Shown: positions 45,410-53,759 of the stretch, one piece after another | Layout of the letters: the number at the start of each line of letters is the position of its first letter | How positions within the stretch are numbered: the stretch's first letter is position 1 | Assembly (NCBI RefSeq): GCF_022808915.1 | Contig: NZ_JAKZFS010000005.1 | Coordinates: 62,001 to 126,000, forward strand | Length of the DNA: 64,000 nt | DNA from: Fundidesulfovibrio terrae | Lineage (GTDB): Bacteria > Desulfobacterota > Desulfovibrionia > Desulfovibrionales > Desulfovibrionaceae | Direction: 5' to 3' | Made by a program: the position numbers and the translations under genes | The notes under the pieces: generated by a model | Database searches by the model: none | What the model was told of the DNA's origin: nothing | What the model saw: only the letters and a program-made list of their open reading frames with translations

Positions 45410-45835
45410 TCATTGAGATGGCCCCCCTAAGCTCTCCAAGTCGCCCGTCATGTCCCGGATCATGGCCGCGATCCCACGACGCTCGGACCAGTCCAGGGAC
45501 AAGGAAGTTTCATCCATAATTCCCTTGGTGTCGAAGAAGAGGGCTAGCGTATGTCTGACGGGCGCATCTATAGAGGCAATAAACTCCTGATTTACTTCGT
45601 GTAGATCAAGGCGGCGTAAGATGCGATATTGAAATTTGGACGGAACTGAGCGGCGGATGACTGCTATATAATGTAACCGCATCGAGCAAAATCCGTCATA
45701 GGTGCAGTAGAAAATTTCCGGGCTTACCGAGTTACAACTGGTCTGCGACGGCCACGACGTTGTCTGATTCTCCATGTTCCGAAAAGCATCTTGAGCGAAG
45801 AAACGGCCCTGTTTAGCCAAAAATGATGAGGTCAC
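45410..45835 (-). CDS. Unknown protein of the integrative element
   Basis: A 141-residue protein that I do not recognise. The likelier core begins at an internal Met (MENQTTSWPSQ, about 45775), giving 121 residues. It is moderately GC-poor, without a signal peptide or membrane helix. Features include YDGFCSMRLHYIAVIRRSVPSKFQYRILRRLDLHEVNQEF and an acidic C-terminal half. It lies between the integrase and the HTH-AlpA cluster, where satellites and temperate phages usually place regulatory genes, and has its own downstream terminator. Confidence 0.5.
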   Translation of the reverse strand: MTSSFLAKQGRFFAQDAFRNMENQTTSWPSQTSCNSVSPEIFYCTYDGFCSMRLHYIAVIRRSVPSKFQYRILRRLDLHEVNQEFIASIDAPVRHTLALFFDTKGIMDETSLSLDWSERRGIAAMIRDMTGDLESLGGPSQ

Positions 45836-45860
45836 TGGCTATGCGGGCGTGAGCCTTGCC

Positions 45861-45900
45861 CGATTCGTACTTTCACGGACCCGATCCGTACTTTAGCGGA
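45861..45900. repeat. Tandem 19-bp direct repeat near the integrase gene
   Basis: Two adjacent copies (45861-45879 and 45882-45900) of CGATYCGTACTTTMRCGGA differ at three positions and lie 21 bases apart, centre to centre, that is two helical turns. They sit in the non-coding gap between the integrase stop and the upstream end of the unknown gene, so they are a candidate operator for the latter. Confidence 0.55.
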
Positions 45901-46017
45901 TATTTTGCGCTGCCTGCGTGTAGCGCATCGCTCTATCACCTTTATTTTGCAGGAACAAATTCTCTCGGCTGACCGCCTCCGTCCCAGACGGTACACTTTC
46001 CGCCGAGGTGGGCAGGG

Positions 46018-47235
46018 TTAGCCGTTGGCCTCCCGGTGGATCGGGACCACCTTGCCGCCAGCCCTGAGGCCGTCCAGGTAGTCCGCCCAAGCCTGCATCA
46101 TCTTCCTTCGCTCGGGCAGGAACTCTGCGTAGTTGTATGCCGCCCGGATGTTGTCGCGCTCGGCATGGGCAAGCTGGCGTTCAATGGCGTCTCGATTCCA
46201 TCCCTGTTCGTTGAGCAGTGTAGAGGCCATGCTGCGGAATCCGTGGCCGGTCAATTCGTCCTTGGTGTAGCCCAAGCGGCGAAGTGCGCCGTTGACCGTG
46301 TTCTCGGACATCGGCCTCTCCAGGGTCCGCATCGACGGAAAAAGGTATTTCCCGTGGCCGGTGAGGGGACGCAACTCCTCAATGATGGCGACGGACTGCG
46401 TGCACAGGGGGACGATGTGCTGCTCGCGCATCTTCATCTTGTGGCCGGGGATGCGCCACTCTTTCGTCTCCAGGTCGATTTCGGCCCATTCGGCATGTCG
46501 GAGTTCGCCGGGACGCACGAAGACGAGCGGGGCCAGTCGCAGGGCACAGGCGGTGATAGGCGAGCCCTGGTAATTGTCCATGGCCCGGAGGAGAGGGGCG
46601 ATTGCCTTGGGGTCCGTGATGCTCGGGTGGTGCTTTTCCTTCACTGGAGGAAGTGCCCCGCGAAGGTCGGCGGCGGGGTTGCGCTCGCATCTACCTGTGG
46701 CGACGCCGTAACGGAACACTTGGCCGCATCCCTGGATCGTCCTGTGCGCCATCTCCAGGGCTCCACGCGACTCGATGCGGTGGGCAAGCGTCAGGATTTC
46801 GGGGGCGGTGATCTCCTTGATGGGCCGCGAACCGATCCAGGGGAAGACGTTCAATTCGAGACGGCGGAGGATTTGAGCGCCATGTTCCTCGCTCCAGGTA
46901 GGCTGGAACTTGGCCCACCACTCCCGCGCGATGCGCTCGAAGGTCTCGGCGTCTTCAGCTTCTTCTGCTTTGGCTGACTTTCGGACCTGAGCAGGGTCGA
47001 TGCCCTGTGTGAGTAACCGGCGGGCTTCATCGCGGCGCTCGCGGGCTTCCTTGAGACTGACGTCAGGGTAGACGCCAAGGGAGAGCATGTTGGGCTTGCC
47101 GTTGAAGCGATAGCGGAAGCGCCAGCGCTTCCCCCCGGCAGGGGCCACCTCTAGGCAAAGCCCTCGGTCGTCAGCGATCCTGATGAGGTTGGGACCGGGT
47201 TTCGCGTTTCTCACGGCCAAGTCGGTGAGCGCCAT
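46018..47235 (-). CDS. int: P4-type tyrosine integrase
   Basis: A 405-residue site-specific recombinase. It has the N-terminal DUF4102 arm-binding domain (MALTDLAVRNAKPGPNLIRIADDRGLCLEVAPAGGKRWRFRYRF) and the catalytic domain with the tetrad Arg in FVRPGELRHAEW, HGFR, a later His in QLAHAERD, and the nucleophile Tyr in RAAYNYAEF. The gene points away from the adjacent ssrA attachment site. The ATG at 47235 overlaps an inverted copy of the arm-type site (47235-47243), suggesting that integrase can occlude its own start region. It matches the typical tRNA/tmRNA-targeting integrases of genomic islands. Confidence 0.95.
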   Translation of the reverse strand: MALTDLAVRNAKPGPNLIRIADDRGLCLEVAPAGGKRWRFRYRFNGKPNMLSLGVYPDVSLKEARERRDEARRLLTQGIDPAQVRKSAKAEEAEDAETFERIAREWWAKFQPTWSEEHGAQILRRLELNVFPWIGSRPIKEITAPEILTLAHRIESRGALEMAHRTIQGCGQVFRYGVATGRCERNPAADLRGALPPVKEKHHPSITDPKAIAPLLRAMDNYQGSPITACALRLAPLVFVRPGELRHAEWAEIDLETKEWRIPGHKMKMREQHIVPLCTQSVAIIEELRPLTGHGKYLFPSMRTLERPMSENTVNGALRRLGYTKDELTGHGFRSMASTLLNEQGWNRDAIERQLAHAERDNIRAAYNYAEFLPERRKMMQAWADYLDGLRAGGKVVPIHREANG

Positions 47236-47340
47236 GTGAGTAACCTCCGATAGGCGGGGGGGGCAGTAAGGCTGTGGATTGAGCTTGTTACTCACAACCC
47301 CTTGTGTCTCATGCCCGCGTTACTCGCAGGGTTACTCACA
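47235..47340. promoter_or_regulatory. Integrase arm-type sites, right arm
   Basis: Four copies of TTACTCACA: one inverted at 47235-47243 (over the int start), and direct at 47288-47296, 47320-47328 (TTACTCGCA) and 47332-47340. The last two have the same 12-base pitch as the pair at the left end, consistent with lambda-type P-arm binding sites. Confidence 0.65.
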
Positions 47341-47356
47341 AATATTTTGGCTGTCA

Positions 47357-47475
47357 ACGGACCAAAACGGACGAAGGCGGCCCTTACGGACCGCCTTTTC
47401 CTTGAAATTCCTGGGGGATGTGGACTTTGTCGGACTGTGCTGGAAGTCCTGTTGGTGGAGGCGGGGGGAATCGAA
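47357..47475 (+). repeat. Right attachment repeat, overlapping the ssrA 3' end
   Basis: 119 bases, about 90% identical to 32919-33036. It contains the hairpin AAGGCGG/CCGCCTT (about 47376-47399), which would follow tmRNA on the minus strand, and the core GGCGGGGGGAATCGAA (47460-47475) inside the tmRNA T arm. Confidence 0.85.
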
Positions 47476-47804
47476 CCCCCGTCCGAGAACGCTCGGGCAA
47501 AGCATCTACAGGCGTAGGCCGGAAATTGATCTCAATTCGGACGTGCCTTCCGGCCGGGCGTCCCGAATCCAGACCGTTTAAGTTCTCACGCTCGCTGCAA
47601 CGGCCAACTGCAAGCGCCAGCTTGGTGGGGTGTCCCCCGCATCCGACTTACCAGGCGTGGGTCAGAGGGAGGCTGGCCTTAAGCGGCCAGGGCGTAGTCG
47701 TAATCGTTGGCGATTATCTTTTTTTCCGCGTGTTTAACGAGGCCTCGCGGAACCTCGGCCTGCAACCTTGTCGTCGCTATCCCCGTCGAAACCAGTGCGC
47801 CCCC
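47453..47804 (-). ncRNA. ssrA: Transfer-messenger RNA
   Basis: A 352-nt tmRNA on the minus strand. The 5' end GGGGGCG pairs with the 3' CGCCTCC (CCA encoded at 47453-47455) and includes the G3-U wobble that specifies alanine charging. The T arm GGGGGTTCGATTCCCCC is intact. The tag frame lies at 47679-47711 and encodes ANDYDYALAA followed by TAA, with GCC as resume codon. The 3' end was restored by the integrated element, whose right att core is inside it. Confidence 0.96.
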
Positions 47805-47822
47805 AGGGATGTGCCGACACTT

Positions 47823-47850
47823 CATATAAGACGGCTAGCCCATTCGGCAA
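47823..47850 (-). promoter_or_regulatory. Putative ssrA promoter
   Basis: On the minus strand TTGCCG (47845-47850) and TATATG (47823-47828) are separated by 16 bases. They lie 18 bases ahead of the mature tmRNA 5' end, compatible with a short leader removed by RNase P. Confidence 0.5.
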
Positions 47851-47928
47851 GCCCCAAGAGTGTGAAAAATGCTCGTATTCCTGACCGATATGGGATATTT
47901 GGCCCGGACACACGCCAAGGAGGACCAC

Positions 47929-48489
47929 ATGAGCCATCCCACATCCTTCGACCGCGACATCTCCCGGCGCATCAAGGACCTACGGGACGTCTTGAACCTA
48001 TCCCCCGAGGATCTCTCCGGCCGGCTCGGCGTCCCGGCCGAGGACGTCCTTGCCTACGAAACCGGGACGCGCGACGTGCCGGTCAGTTACCTCTACGCCC
48101 TGGCCAAAGCCACCGGCGTGGACCTCACGGCCCTCATCACCGGATCCGAGGCCAAGCTCCATCAGTATAGCCTGGTGAAGAAGGGCGACGGGCTCTCCGT
48201 CACCCGCCGCAAGGCCTACAAATACCAGGCCCTGGCCTACCGCTTCAACCGGCCGGCCATGGAGCCTTTCATCGTCACCGTGCCGCCGCGCGAGCCCGGC
48301 GAACTGGAGTTCAACCAGCACGCCGGACAGGAATTCATCTTCCTGCTCGAAGGCCGCATGGAAGTCATGCTGGGCAAGGAGACCGAGATCCTCGAGCCCA
48401 GGGACAGCCTCTATTTCAGTTCGACCATCCCGCACGCCATGCGGGCCCTGGACGGCAAAGAGGCCGTTTTCCTGGACGTCATCATCTAG
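47929..48489 (+). CDS. XRE-family transcriptional regulator with cupin sensor domain
   Basis: A 186-residue regulator. The N-terminal HTH (residues about 10-65: RRIKDLRDVLNLSPEDLSGRLGVPAEDVLAYETGTRDVPVSYLYALAKATGV) is fused to a C-terminal cupin barrel (EFNQHAGQEFIFLLEGRMEVMLGKETEILEPRDSLYFSSTIPHAMRAL). The ATG at 47929 follows a CCAAGGAGGACCAC ribosome-binding site. It is 14 bases upstream of an acyl-CoA synthetase gene, so it probably controls that gene in response to a small ligand bound by the cupin. Confidence 0.93.
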   Translation: MSHPTSFDRDISRRIKDLRDVLNLSPEDLSGRLGVPAEDVLAYETGTRDVPVSYLYALAKATGVDLTALITGSEAKLHQYSLVKKGDGLSVTRRKAYKYQALAYRFNRPAMEPFIVTVPPREPGELEFNQHAGQEFIFLLEGRMEVMLGKETEILEPRDSLYFSSTIPHAMRALDGKEAVFLDVII

Positions 48490-48503
48490 CGGAGGGGACG
48501 AGA

Positions 48504-50168
48504 ATGCTGCCTGAATTCAAACATTACGAATCCTTCGAGGAGTTTTCCGGCCAGTACGCCGTCGATGTCCCCCCCGACTACAATTTCGCCTTCGATTTCC
48601 TGGACGTCGCCGCCAAGGCCGACCCTTCGCGCCCGGCCATGGTGCATGTAGGACCGGACGGCACGCGCCGCGACCTCGACCTGGCTTTCTTCAGCCAGGG
48701 CTCCAGCCGTCTGGCCAACGCCTTCAAGGCCCTTGGCATTTCCAAGGGCGACAAGGTCATGATCGTGCTGCAGCGGCGCGTGGAGTTCTGGGTGGCGGTG
48801 CTGGCCCTGAACAAGCTGGGGGCCGTGCCTGTGCCCTCGCCGCACCTGCTCACCGCCCACGACGTGGAATTTCGGGTGAACAAGGCAGGCATCAAGGCCT
48901 GCGTGGCCGAAGAGGACTTCATGGAGCGTGTGGATGCGGTCAAAGCCGCCTGCCCCACGCTCAAGCACCTGATCCGGGTGGGCGAAAAGCCCGCCTTGCC
49001 CGGCTGGCACGCCTACGAGGCGCTGGAAGCCGCATCCTCCCCTGAGTTCCCCCGCCCGGCCGACAGCGCCGGCGGCGACGACGTCATGTTCATCTTCTTC
49101 TCTTCCGGCACAACCGGCATGCCAAAGATGGTTGTGCACAACCACAAGTACCCCCTGGGGCATACCACCACCGGTGTCTACTGGCACGACCTGCGCCCCG
49201 GCGACCTGCACCTCACCGTGGCCGACACCGGATGGGCCAAATCCATGTGGGGCAAGTTCTTCGGGCAGTGGATCGCAGGAGGCTGCGTGTTCACCTGGGA
49301 CTACCGGGGCAAGTTCGTCCCGGCCGAGCTGCTTCAGGTGATCGCCGATCACGGCGTGACGGTGTTCTGCGCGCCGCCCACCATCTACCGCTTCCTCATC
49401 CGCGAGGACCTCACGAAATTCGACCTTTCGAAGCTGCGCCACTGCACCACGGCGGGCGAGCTCCTGAACGAGGGCGTGTTCCACGCCTGGAAGAAGGCCA
49501 CCGGCCTGACCATCTTCGAAGGCTACGGCCAGACCGAGACCACCCTGCAGATCGCGGCCTTCCCCAACATGCCCGTGCGCCCGGGGTCCATCGGCAAGCC
49601 ATGCCCAGGCTGGGACATCGTGCTCCTGGACGCCAAGGGCCACGTCTGCCCGCCGGGTGAGGAGGGCGAAATCTGCATCCGCCTGGGCGACGGCAAGACC
49701 CTGGGCCTTTTCGAGGGCTACCTGTATGAGCCCGAAAAGACAGCGTCCGTGCTGTTCGGCGGCTACTACCACACCGGCGACAAAGCCTGGCGCGACGAGG
49801 ACGGCTATTTCTGGTTCCTGGGCCGCAACGACGACCTCATCAAGTCCAGCGGCTACCGCATCGGGCCCTTCGAGGTGGAGAGCGCCCTGATCACCCATCC
49901 GGCCGTGATCGAGGCCGCCGTCACCGGCGTGCCCGACGCCGAGCGCGGACAGGCGGTCAAGGCGACCCTGGTGCTGGCCCCCGGGTACGAGCCTTCCCCC
50001 GAGCTGGTCAAGGAGATCCAGAACCACGTGAAAAGCGTGACCGCTCCCTACAAATATCCGCGCATCGTGGAATTCCTGCCTGAACTGCCCAAGACCATCA
50101 GCGGCAAGATCAAGCGGGCCGAGATCAGGGCCAAGGACGAAGGCAAGGGGCCCGGCAGCCAGCCCTGA
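48504..50168 (+). CDS. Acyl-CoA synthetase (AMP-binding enzyme)
   Basis: A 554-residue member of the acyl-adenylating family, closest in layout to medium-chain acyl-CoA synthetases. The motifs are FFSSGTTGMPKMVVHNHKY (phosphate loop), EGYGQTETT, YHTGDKAWRDEDGYFWFLGRNDDLIKSSGYRIGPFEVE (hinge), and the C-terminal catalytic Lys in PKTISGKIKRAE. It activates a carboxylic acid to its CoA thioester with ATP; the substrate cannot be read from sequence. The start has a CGGAGGGGACGAGA ribosome-binding site, and a terminator follows at 50240-50269. Confidence 0.93.
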   Translation: MLPEFKHYESFEEFSGQYAVDVPPDYNFAFDFLDVAAKADPSRPAMVHVGPDGTRRDLDLAFFSQGSSRLANAFKALGISKGDKVMIVLQRRVEFWVAVLALNKLGAVPVPSPHLLTAHDVEFRVNKAGIKACVAEEDFMERVDAVKAACPTLKHLIRVGEKPALPGWHAYEALEAASSPEFPRPADSAGGDDVMFIFFSSGTTGMPKMVVHNHKYPLGHTTTGVYWHDLRPGDLHLTVADTGWAKSMWGKFFGQWIAGGCVFTWDYRGKFVPAELLQVIADHGVTVFCAPPTIYRFLIREDLTKFDLSKLRHCTTAGELLNEGVFHAWKKATGLTIFEGYGQTETTLQIAAFPNMPVRPGSIGKPCPGWDIVLLDAKGHVCPPGEEGEICIRLGDGKTLGLFEGYLYEPEKTASVLFGGYYHTGDKAWRDEDGYFWFLGRNDDLIKSSGYRIGPFEVESALITHPAVIEAAVTGVPDAERGQAVKATLVLAPGYEPSPELVKEIQNHVKSVTAPYKYPRIVEFLPELPKTISGKIKRAEIRAKDEGKGPGSQP

Positions 50169-50239
50169 CCGGGAAGCGCCAAAACGGACATCGGAAGGGC
50201 GCCGCGCACGAGGCGCGCCTTCCCCGACCGAACATCACA

Positions 50240-50269
50240 AAAAGCCGCGGAGAACTCCGCGGCTTTTTT
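50240..50269 (+). terminator. Intrinsic terminator of the acyl-CoA synthetase operon
   Basis: A perfect 10-bp stem AAGCCGCGGA/TCCGCGGCTT (50242-50251 with 50256-50265) with a GAAC loop runs into a six-T tract at 50264-50269. Confidence 0.92.
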
Positions 50270-50448
50270 CTTGCCTCCAGGGGCCGGTACGCTGACGAAA
50301 TTTTTAACGCGCTGAATTTCCTCTTTCCCTACCTTTTCGTGATGTTTTTGTTACGTTAGTAAACAATTGGTTTCATGTGGGGGCGGTCCATTGAAATTCA
50401 TTGTTTTTCGATGGGTCAGTTTCAAAGTACTAACGTGGGTGGGCGAAC

Positions 50449-52269
50449 ATGCAATGGTCTGATCTGCGAATCGGAAGAAAGATTCAACTCGGTTTTTTTT
50501 GCGTCACGTTCATATTTCTTTTGGTTCTTCTGGGCACGGCACGGGAGGTCAACGACGTGGACATCCACGCCAACGACACCATGCAGAAGTATGACCTGTC
50601 CATGACCCTGCTGCAGCGCGAGATCGACCACCTCAAATGGGCGCAGGCCCTCGGTCTGTTCGTGCACGACCACAAGGCCACGGAGCTGACGGTTTCATCC
50701 GACGCCACCAAGTGCGCCTTCGGGCGCTGGTTCTACAGCGACGAACGTGCCCAACTGGAAAAGGTCAATCCGGAGCTCAAGCCCCTTCTGGCCTCCATAG
50801 AACAGCCCCACAAGGATCTCCACGGCACCGCCGTCACCATCCAGAAGCTCAAGAAAGAGGCGCAGCAGGAAAAAGCCGAGGAAGTTTACAACATACAGAC
50901 GCTCAAGTCGCTCTCATCCGTGCAGGAGATACTGCTGGGAATGCGCGAGAAGGTGAAGACCGGTATCGACACGAACCGCAAGGATCTGATCGAGGATATC
51001 AACTTCACGAAGCTTCTGGTCTACGTCTCTACCGTCGTCTCCATGGCTTTGGCCGTCGTGCTCAGCCTGGTGATTTCACGTGCCATATCCAATCCTCTGA
51101 AATCGCTTGCTGAATGTTCCACGGTCATCGCCGGTGGAGACTTGTCGAAGCAGTGCGTCCTGTCCCAGAATGATGAGATAGGCCAACTTTCCAGGTCCAT
51201 GGGGGCCATGGTCGCTGGGCTCAAGGACAAGATCGCCGAGTCGGACCGCAAGGCCGAGGAAGCCGACGCGCTCTCCCGGCAGGCCCGGGAGGCCCAGGCC
51301 CAGGCCGAAGCCCAGGAGCACCAGATCAAGGACATGCTCACCATGATCCGCTCCATCGCGAACGAGTCCATGACCCTGTCCGACAACCTGAGCGACTATG
51401 CCGAACAGCTCTCCTCCCAGGTGGAGCAGGTCAAGCAGGGCACCGAGGTTCAGAAAAACCGTCTTTCCGAGGCGGCCTCGGCCATGGAGCAGATGAACGC
51501 CACGGTGCTGGACGTGGCCAGGAACGCAAGCGAAGCCGCGGAGAGCGCGGGCAAGGCCCAGGAAAAGGCGCGCGAAGGGGCCGGCATCGTCATCGAGAGC
51601 GTCAAGGCCATCGACCGTGTGAGCAGCGTCACCGCCAACCTGCGCTCCAACATGAACGAGCTGGGGACCCAGGCCCAGTCCATCGGGCAGGTCATGAACG
51701 TGATCAGCGACATCGCCGACCAGACCAACCTTCTGGCGCTCAACGCCGCCATCGAGGCCGCACGAGCCGGGGAGGCCGGACGGGGATTCGCGGTGGTGGC
51801 CGACGAGGTGCGCAAGCTCGCAGAAAAGACCATGGGAGCCACCCAGGATGTGGGCGGTAAGATCAGGGCCATCCAGGATTCCGTGGGCCAGAGCGTCAGG
51901 GACATGGAAGCAGCCGCCACGGCGGTGGACCGCTCCAATGAGCTGGCCGGGGCGTCCGGAAAGTCGCTCGAGGAGATCGTGGCCCTGACCAGCGTCAACA
52001 CCCAGAACGTGCAGAGCATCGCTGCGGCGGCCGAAGAGCAGTCGTCGGCCTCGGAACACATCCATGGCAGCCTCTCCGACGTCAATGGCGTGGCCCACGA
52101 GACTGAATCCGGCATGTCCGAGACCGTGGCGATCGTGGGCAAGCTGGCCGACATGGCCGGACAGCTCAAGGAGCTGATCGCCCAGATGCACGACGGCGAC
52201 TCGGGCGCACGCGGTTCGCGCAGGCGACCGGCCCTCTCCACCCGGCCCGGCATGCGGGCCCTGCCCTAG
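50449..52269 (+). CDS. Methyl-accepting chemotaxis protein with periplasmic CZB-type zinc site
   Basis: A 606-residue receptor. Helices at about 15-32 and 187-208 enclose a periplasmic helical domain of about 155 residues. That domain carries the CZB (chemoreceptor zinc-binding) pattern: His61, Cys89 in [10 protein letters not shown], His121 and His125 (HKDLH). HAMP follows, then an Ala/Glu-rich coiled coil (about 265-300), then the signalling domain with [47 protein letters not shown] domains are usually cytoplasmic and sense hypochlorite or zinc; here the site is outside the membrane. Monocistronic, with hairpins downstream. Confidence 0.93.
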   Translation: MQWSDLRIGRKIQLGFFCVTFIFLLVLLGTAREVNDVDIHANDTMQKYDLSMTLLQREIDHLKWAQALGLFVHDHKATELTVSSDATKCAFGRWFYSDERAQLEKVNPELKPLLASIEQPHKDLHGTAVTIQKLKKEAQQEKAEEVYNIQTLKSLSSVQEILLGMREKVKTGIDTNRKDLIEDINFTKLLVYVSTVVSMALAVVLSLVISRAISNPLKSLAECSTVIAGGDLSKQCVLSQNDEIGQLSRSMGAMVAGLKDKIAESDRKAEEADALSRQAREAQAQAEAQEHQIKDMLTMIRSIANESMTLSDNLSDYAEQLSSQVEQVKQGTEVQKNRLSEAASAMEQMNATVLDVARNASEAAESAGKAQEKAREGAGIVIESVKAIDRVSSVTANLRSNMNELGTQAQSIGQVMNVISDIADQTNLLALNAAIEAARAGEAGRGFAVVADEVRKLAEKTMGATQDVGGKIRAIQDSVGQSVRDMEAAATAVDRSNELAGASGKSLEEIVALTSVNTQNVQSIAAAAEEQSSASEHIHGSLSDVNGVAHETESGMSETVAIVGKLADMAGQLKELIAQMHDGDSGARGSRRRPALSTRPGMRALP

Positions 52270-52300
52270 CGCCTCCTGCACTTCTTCCGAACGTCAAAAC

Positions 52301-52330
52301 GGGCGGCCCGGCGTGATAACCGGGCCGCCC
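52301..52330. terminator. Hairpin between convergent MCP and aldo-keto reductase genes
   Basis: A perfect 11-bp stem GGGCGGCCCGG/CCGGGCCGCCC (52301-52311 with 52320-52330) with an 8-base loop. On the minus strand a TTTT follows, so it can act for both converging transcripts. Confidence 0.7.
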
Positions 52331-52345
52331 GTCGATCATTACATT

Positions 52346-52385
52346 GGATTCCAAAGGGGCTCGCCCTCTTTTGGGCGCTGAAGGC
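52346..52385. repeat. Palindromic intergenic repeat, degenerate copy
   Basis: GGATTCCAAAGGGGCTCGCC, then an imperfect return arm ending TTTTGG and a GGCGCTGAAGGC tail. It follows the same plan as the copies at 5431 and 63548 but is partly decayed. Confidence 0.5.
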
Positions 52386-52452
52386 TTCACCCAGGCATCA
52401 CTCCGCCCTGGTGGGCCTCAGCTGAGCCCCTCAAGAGCCTCTTCTCACCACC

Positions 52453-53667
52453 TCACGCCAGAAGCGTCGAGGCGTCGCGCATGAGTTCCGCAATGGCCAG
52501 CCCCTGCGGGCAGGCCTTTTCCGCCTGGGTGTAGTCCACGGTGAGCATTTTGGCCCGGGTCTCTTCCGGCAGGGAGGCGAACACCTCGCGGGCCAGCTCC
52601 TTATCCCCGTAGTCGCGGTAGTACATGAGGCAGCGCATGACGTCGTTGACGGCGACCAGTCCGCCCACCGCGCCCTGGCAGATGCTGCCGCAGCCCGCGC
52701 AGTAGTCGCACTTGGTGGCTTCGGCCAGCTCGCCGAAGACCTTCACGTCTTCGCGGGCCAGGGAGGTCTTGTCCCGGGCCGAGGCCACGTTGGCCGAAAG
52801 GATGGTCAGGTTGGGCATCTGGGAGCAGATGCTGGCTATGGCGGGTTCCTCCCATACGGCCTTGAGCTTGGCCTGCTTGTCGGTGAAGCCTTTCTCCATA
52901 AAGCGTCCGGCCATTTTGAGTTCGGCCTCGGAGTCGGTCTTCACCGGGCCGCCGCCCTGGGTCTTCATGGCCACCAGCCCAATGCCCGTCTTGACGCAGG
53001 CGTCCAGCGCCTCGCGCATCTTCGGGGTGTGCATGAGCCGGTAGTTGTACGTGATCATGACTGAGTCGATCCAATCCAGCTTTGCCGCGCCCAGCATGCA
53101 GTCTTCCATGTTGGTGTGGGTGCTGAAGCCGAAGAACTTCATCTTGCCGGCCTTCTTCATGTCCGCGGCCCACTGCTTGTACTGGGTCATTTCGTCGATG
53201 CCGGAGATGCCGTGGATGAAGAAGAGGTCCACGTAGTTGGTCTGGAGGCGTTTAAGCGCCGCGTCCAGCCTGGCGGTGTTGTCGGAGCCCTGCTTGGCCA
53301 CGATCTTGGTGACCAGGAAGATGTCCTTGCGGGCGTCGGGATTGCGGCCGAAATAGCGGCCGTAGCCCTCCTCGGAGAGTCCGTTGCCGTACGCCTCGGC
53401 GGTGTCCCAGTAGGTGACGCCCCAAGCGTGGGCCTGCTTGAGCAGCAATTGGTTGTTGATGGTGTCGAACATGCCGCCGAGGGCAAGCACGGAGACGTCC
53501 ACCCCGGTCTTGCCGAGCTTGCGCTTGGGCATGGTACCGGCCTGGGGGGGCGCTTCCTGCGCGGCCATGGCGCTTACGGGGGCCATACCTACGGCCAGGC
53601 CGGACACTCCGGCCGCTTTCATGAATTCCCTGCGCGAAAGGCCCGTCGTTTTTTTCGTATCGTCCAT
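52453..53667 (-). CDS. Tat-exported aldo/keto reductase with C-terminal Cys cluster
   Basis: A 404-residue protein. The Tat signal LSRREFMKAAGVSGLAVGMAPVSAMA is followed by an aldo/keto reductase barrel with the catalytic tetrad in DTAEAYGNG (Asp, Tyr), VTKIV (Lys) and FFIHG (His). The last 100 residues carry CDYCAGCGSICQG and a later ACPQG, a ferredoxin-like Cys arrangement that could bind a [4Fe-4S] cluster. Tat export fits cofactor loading in the cytoplasm. It is the last gene of a redox operon, 92 bases after a membrane polyferredoxin, its likely electron partner. The substrate is unknown. Confidence 0.92.
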   Translation of the reverse strand: MDDTKKTTGLSRREFMKAAGVSGLAVGMAPVSAMAAQEAPPQAGTMPKRKLGKTGVDVSVLALGGMFDTINNQLLLKQAHAWGVTYWDTAEAYGNGLSEEGYGRYFGRNPDARKDIFLVTKIVAKQGSDNTARLDAALKRLQTNYVDLFFIHGISGIDEMTQYKQWAADMKKAGKMKFFGFSTHTNMEDCMLGAAKLDWIDSVMITYNYRLMHTPKMREALDACVKTGIGLVAMKTQGGGPVKTDSEAELKMAGRFMEKGFTDKQAKLKAVWEEPAIASICSQMPNLTILSANVASARDKTSLAREDVKVFGELAEATKCDYCAGCGSICQGAVGGLVAVNDVMRCLMYYRDYGDKELAREVFASLPEETRAKMLTVDYTQAEKACPQGLAIAELMRDASTLLA

Positions 53668-53759
53668 GATGACCTCCCTGCCGTGACCGGCTTTGGCGGC
53701 GTGATGTTGTCGTCGGATTTCGAGCTATTCCTATATGCGATGAGTCGTGGATTGCAACA

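Larger units (their letters stand above)
33021..47475. mobile_element. PICI-like integrative element (candidate phage satellite) in ssrA
   Basis: A 14.4-kb unit bounded by direct repeats of the tmRNA 3' end. The intact tmRNA and the integrase are at the right end. Contents: the hsdM-hsdS-hsdR-metallopeptidase cargo (plus strand), a small RHH-like protein, a lone gp3-type small terminase, and on the minus strand integrase, an unknown gene, HTH, AlpA, RepA-like ATPase, an iteron-like array and an ERCC4 nuclease. There are no capsid, tail, portal or large-terminase genes, so it is not a complete prophage. Integrase-AlpA-replication genes plus a small terminase is the known plan of phage-inducible chromosomal islands; a related mobilisable element is the alternative. 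Confidence 0.8.

Noticed and set aside
33021-47475. Interpretation as a complete prophage
   Set aside because: Only a small terminase is present; portal, capsid, tail, large terminase and lysis genes are all absent.
48486-50027. A 513-codon minus-strand frame over the acyl-CoA synthetase gene
   Set aside because: An antisense shadow; all enzyme motifs are on the plus strand.
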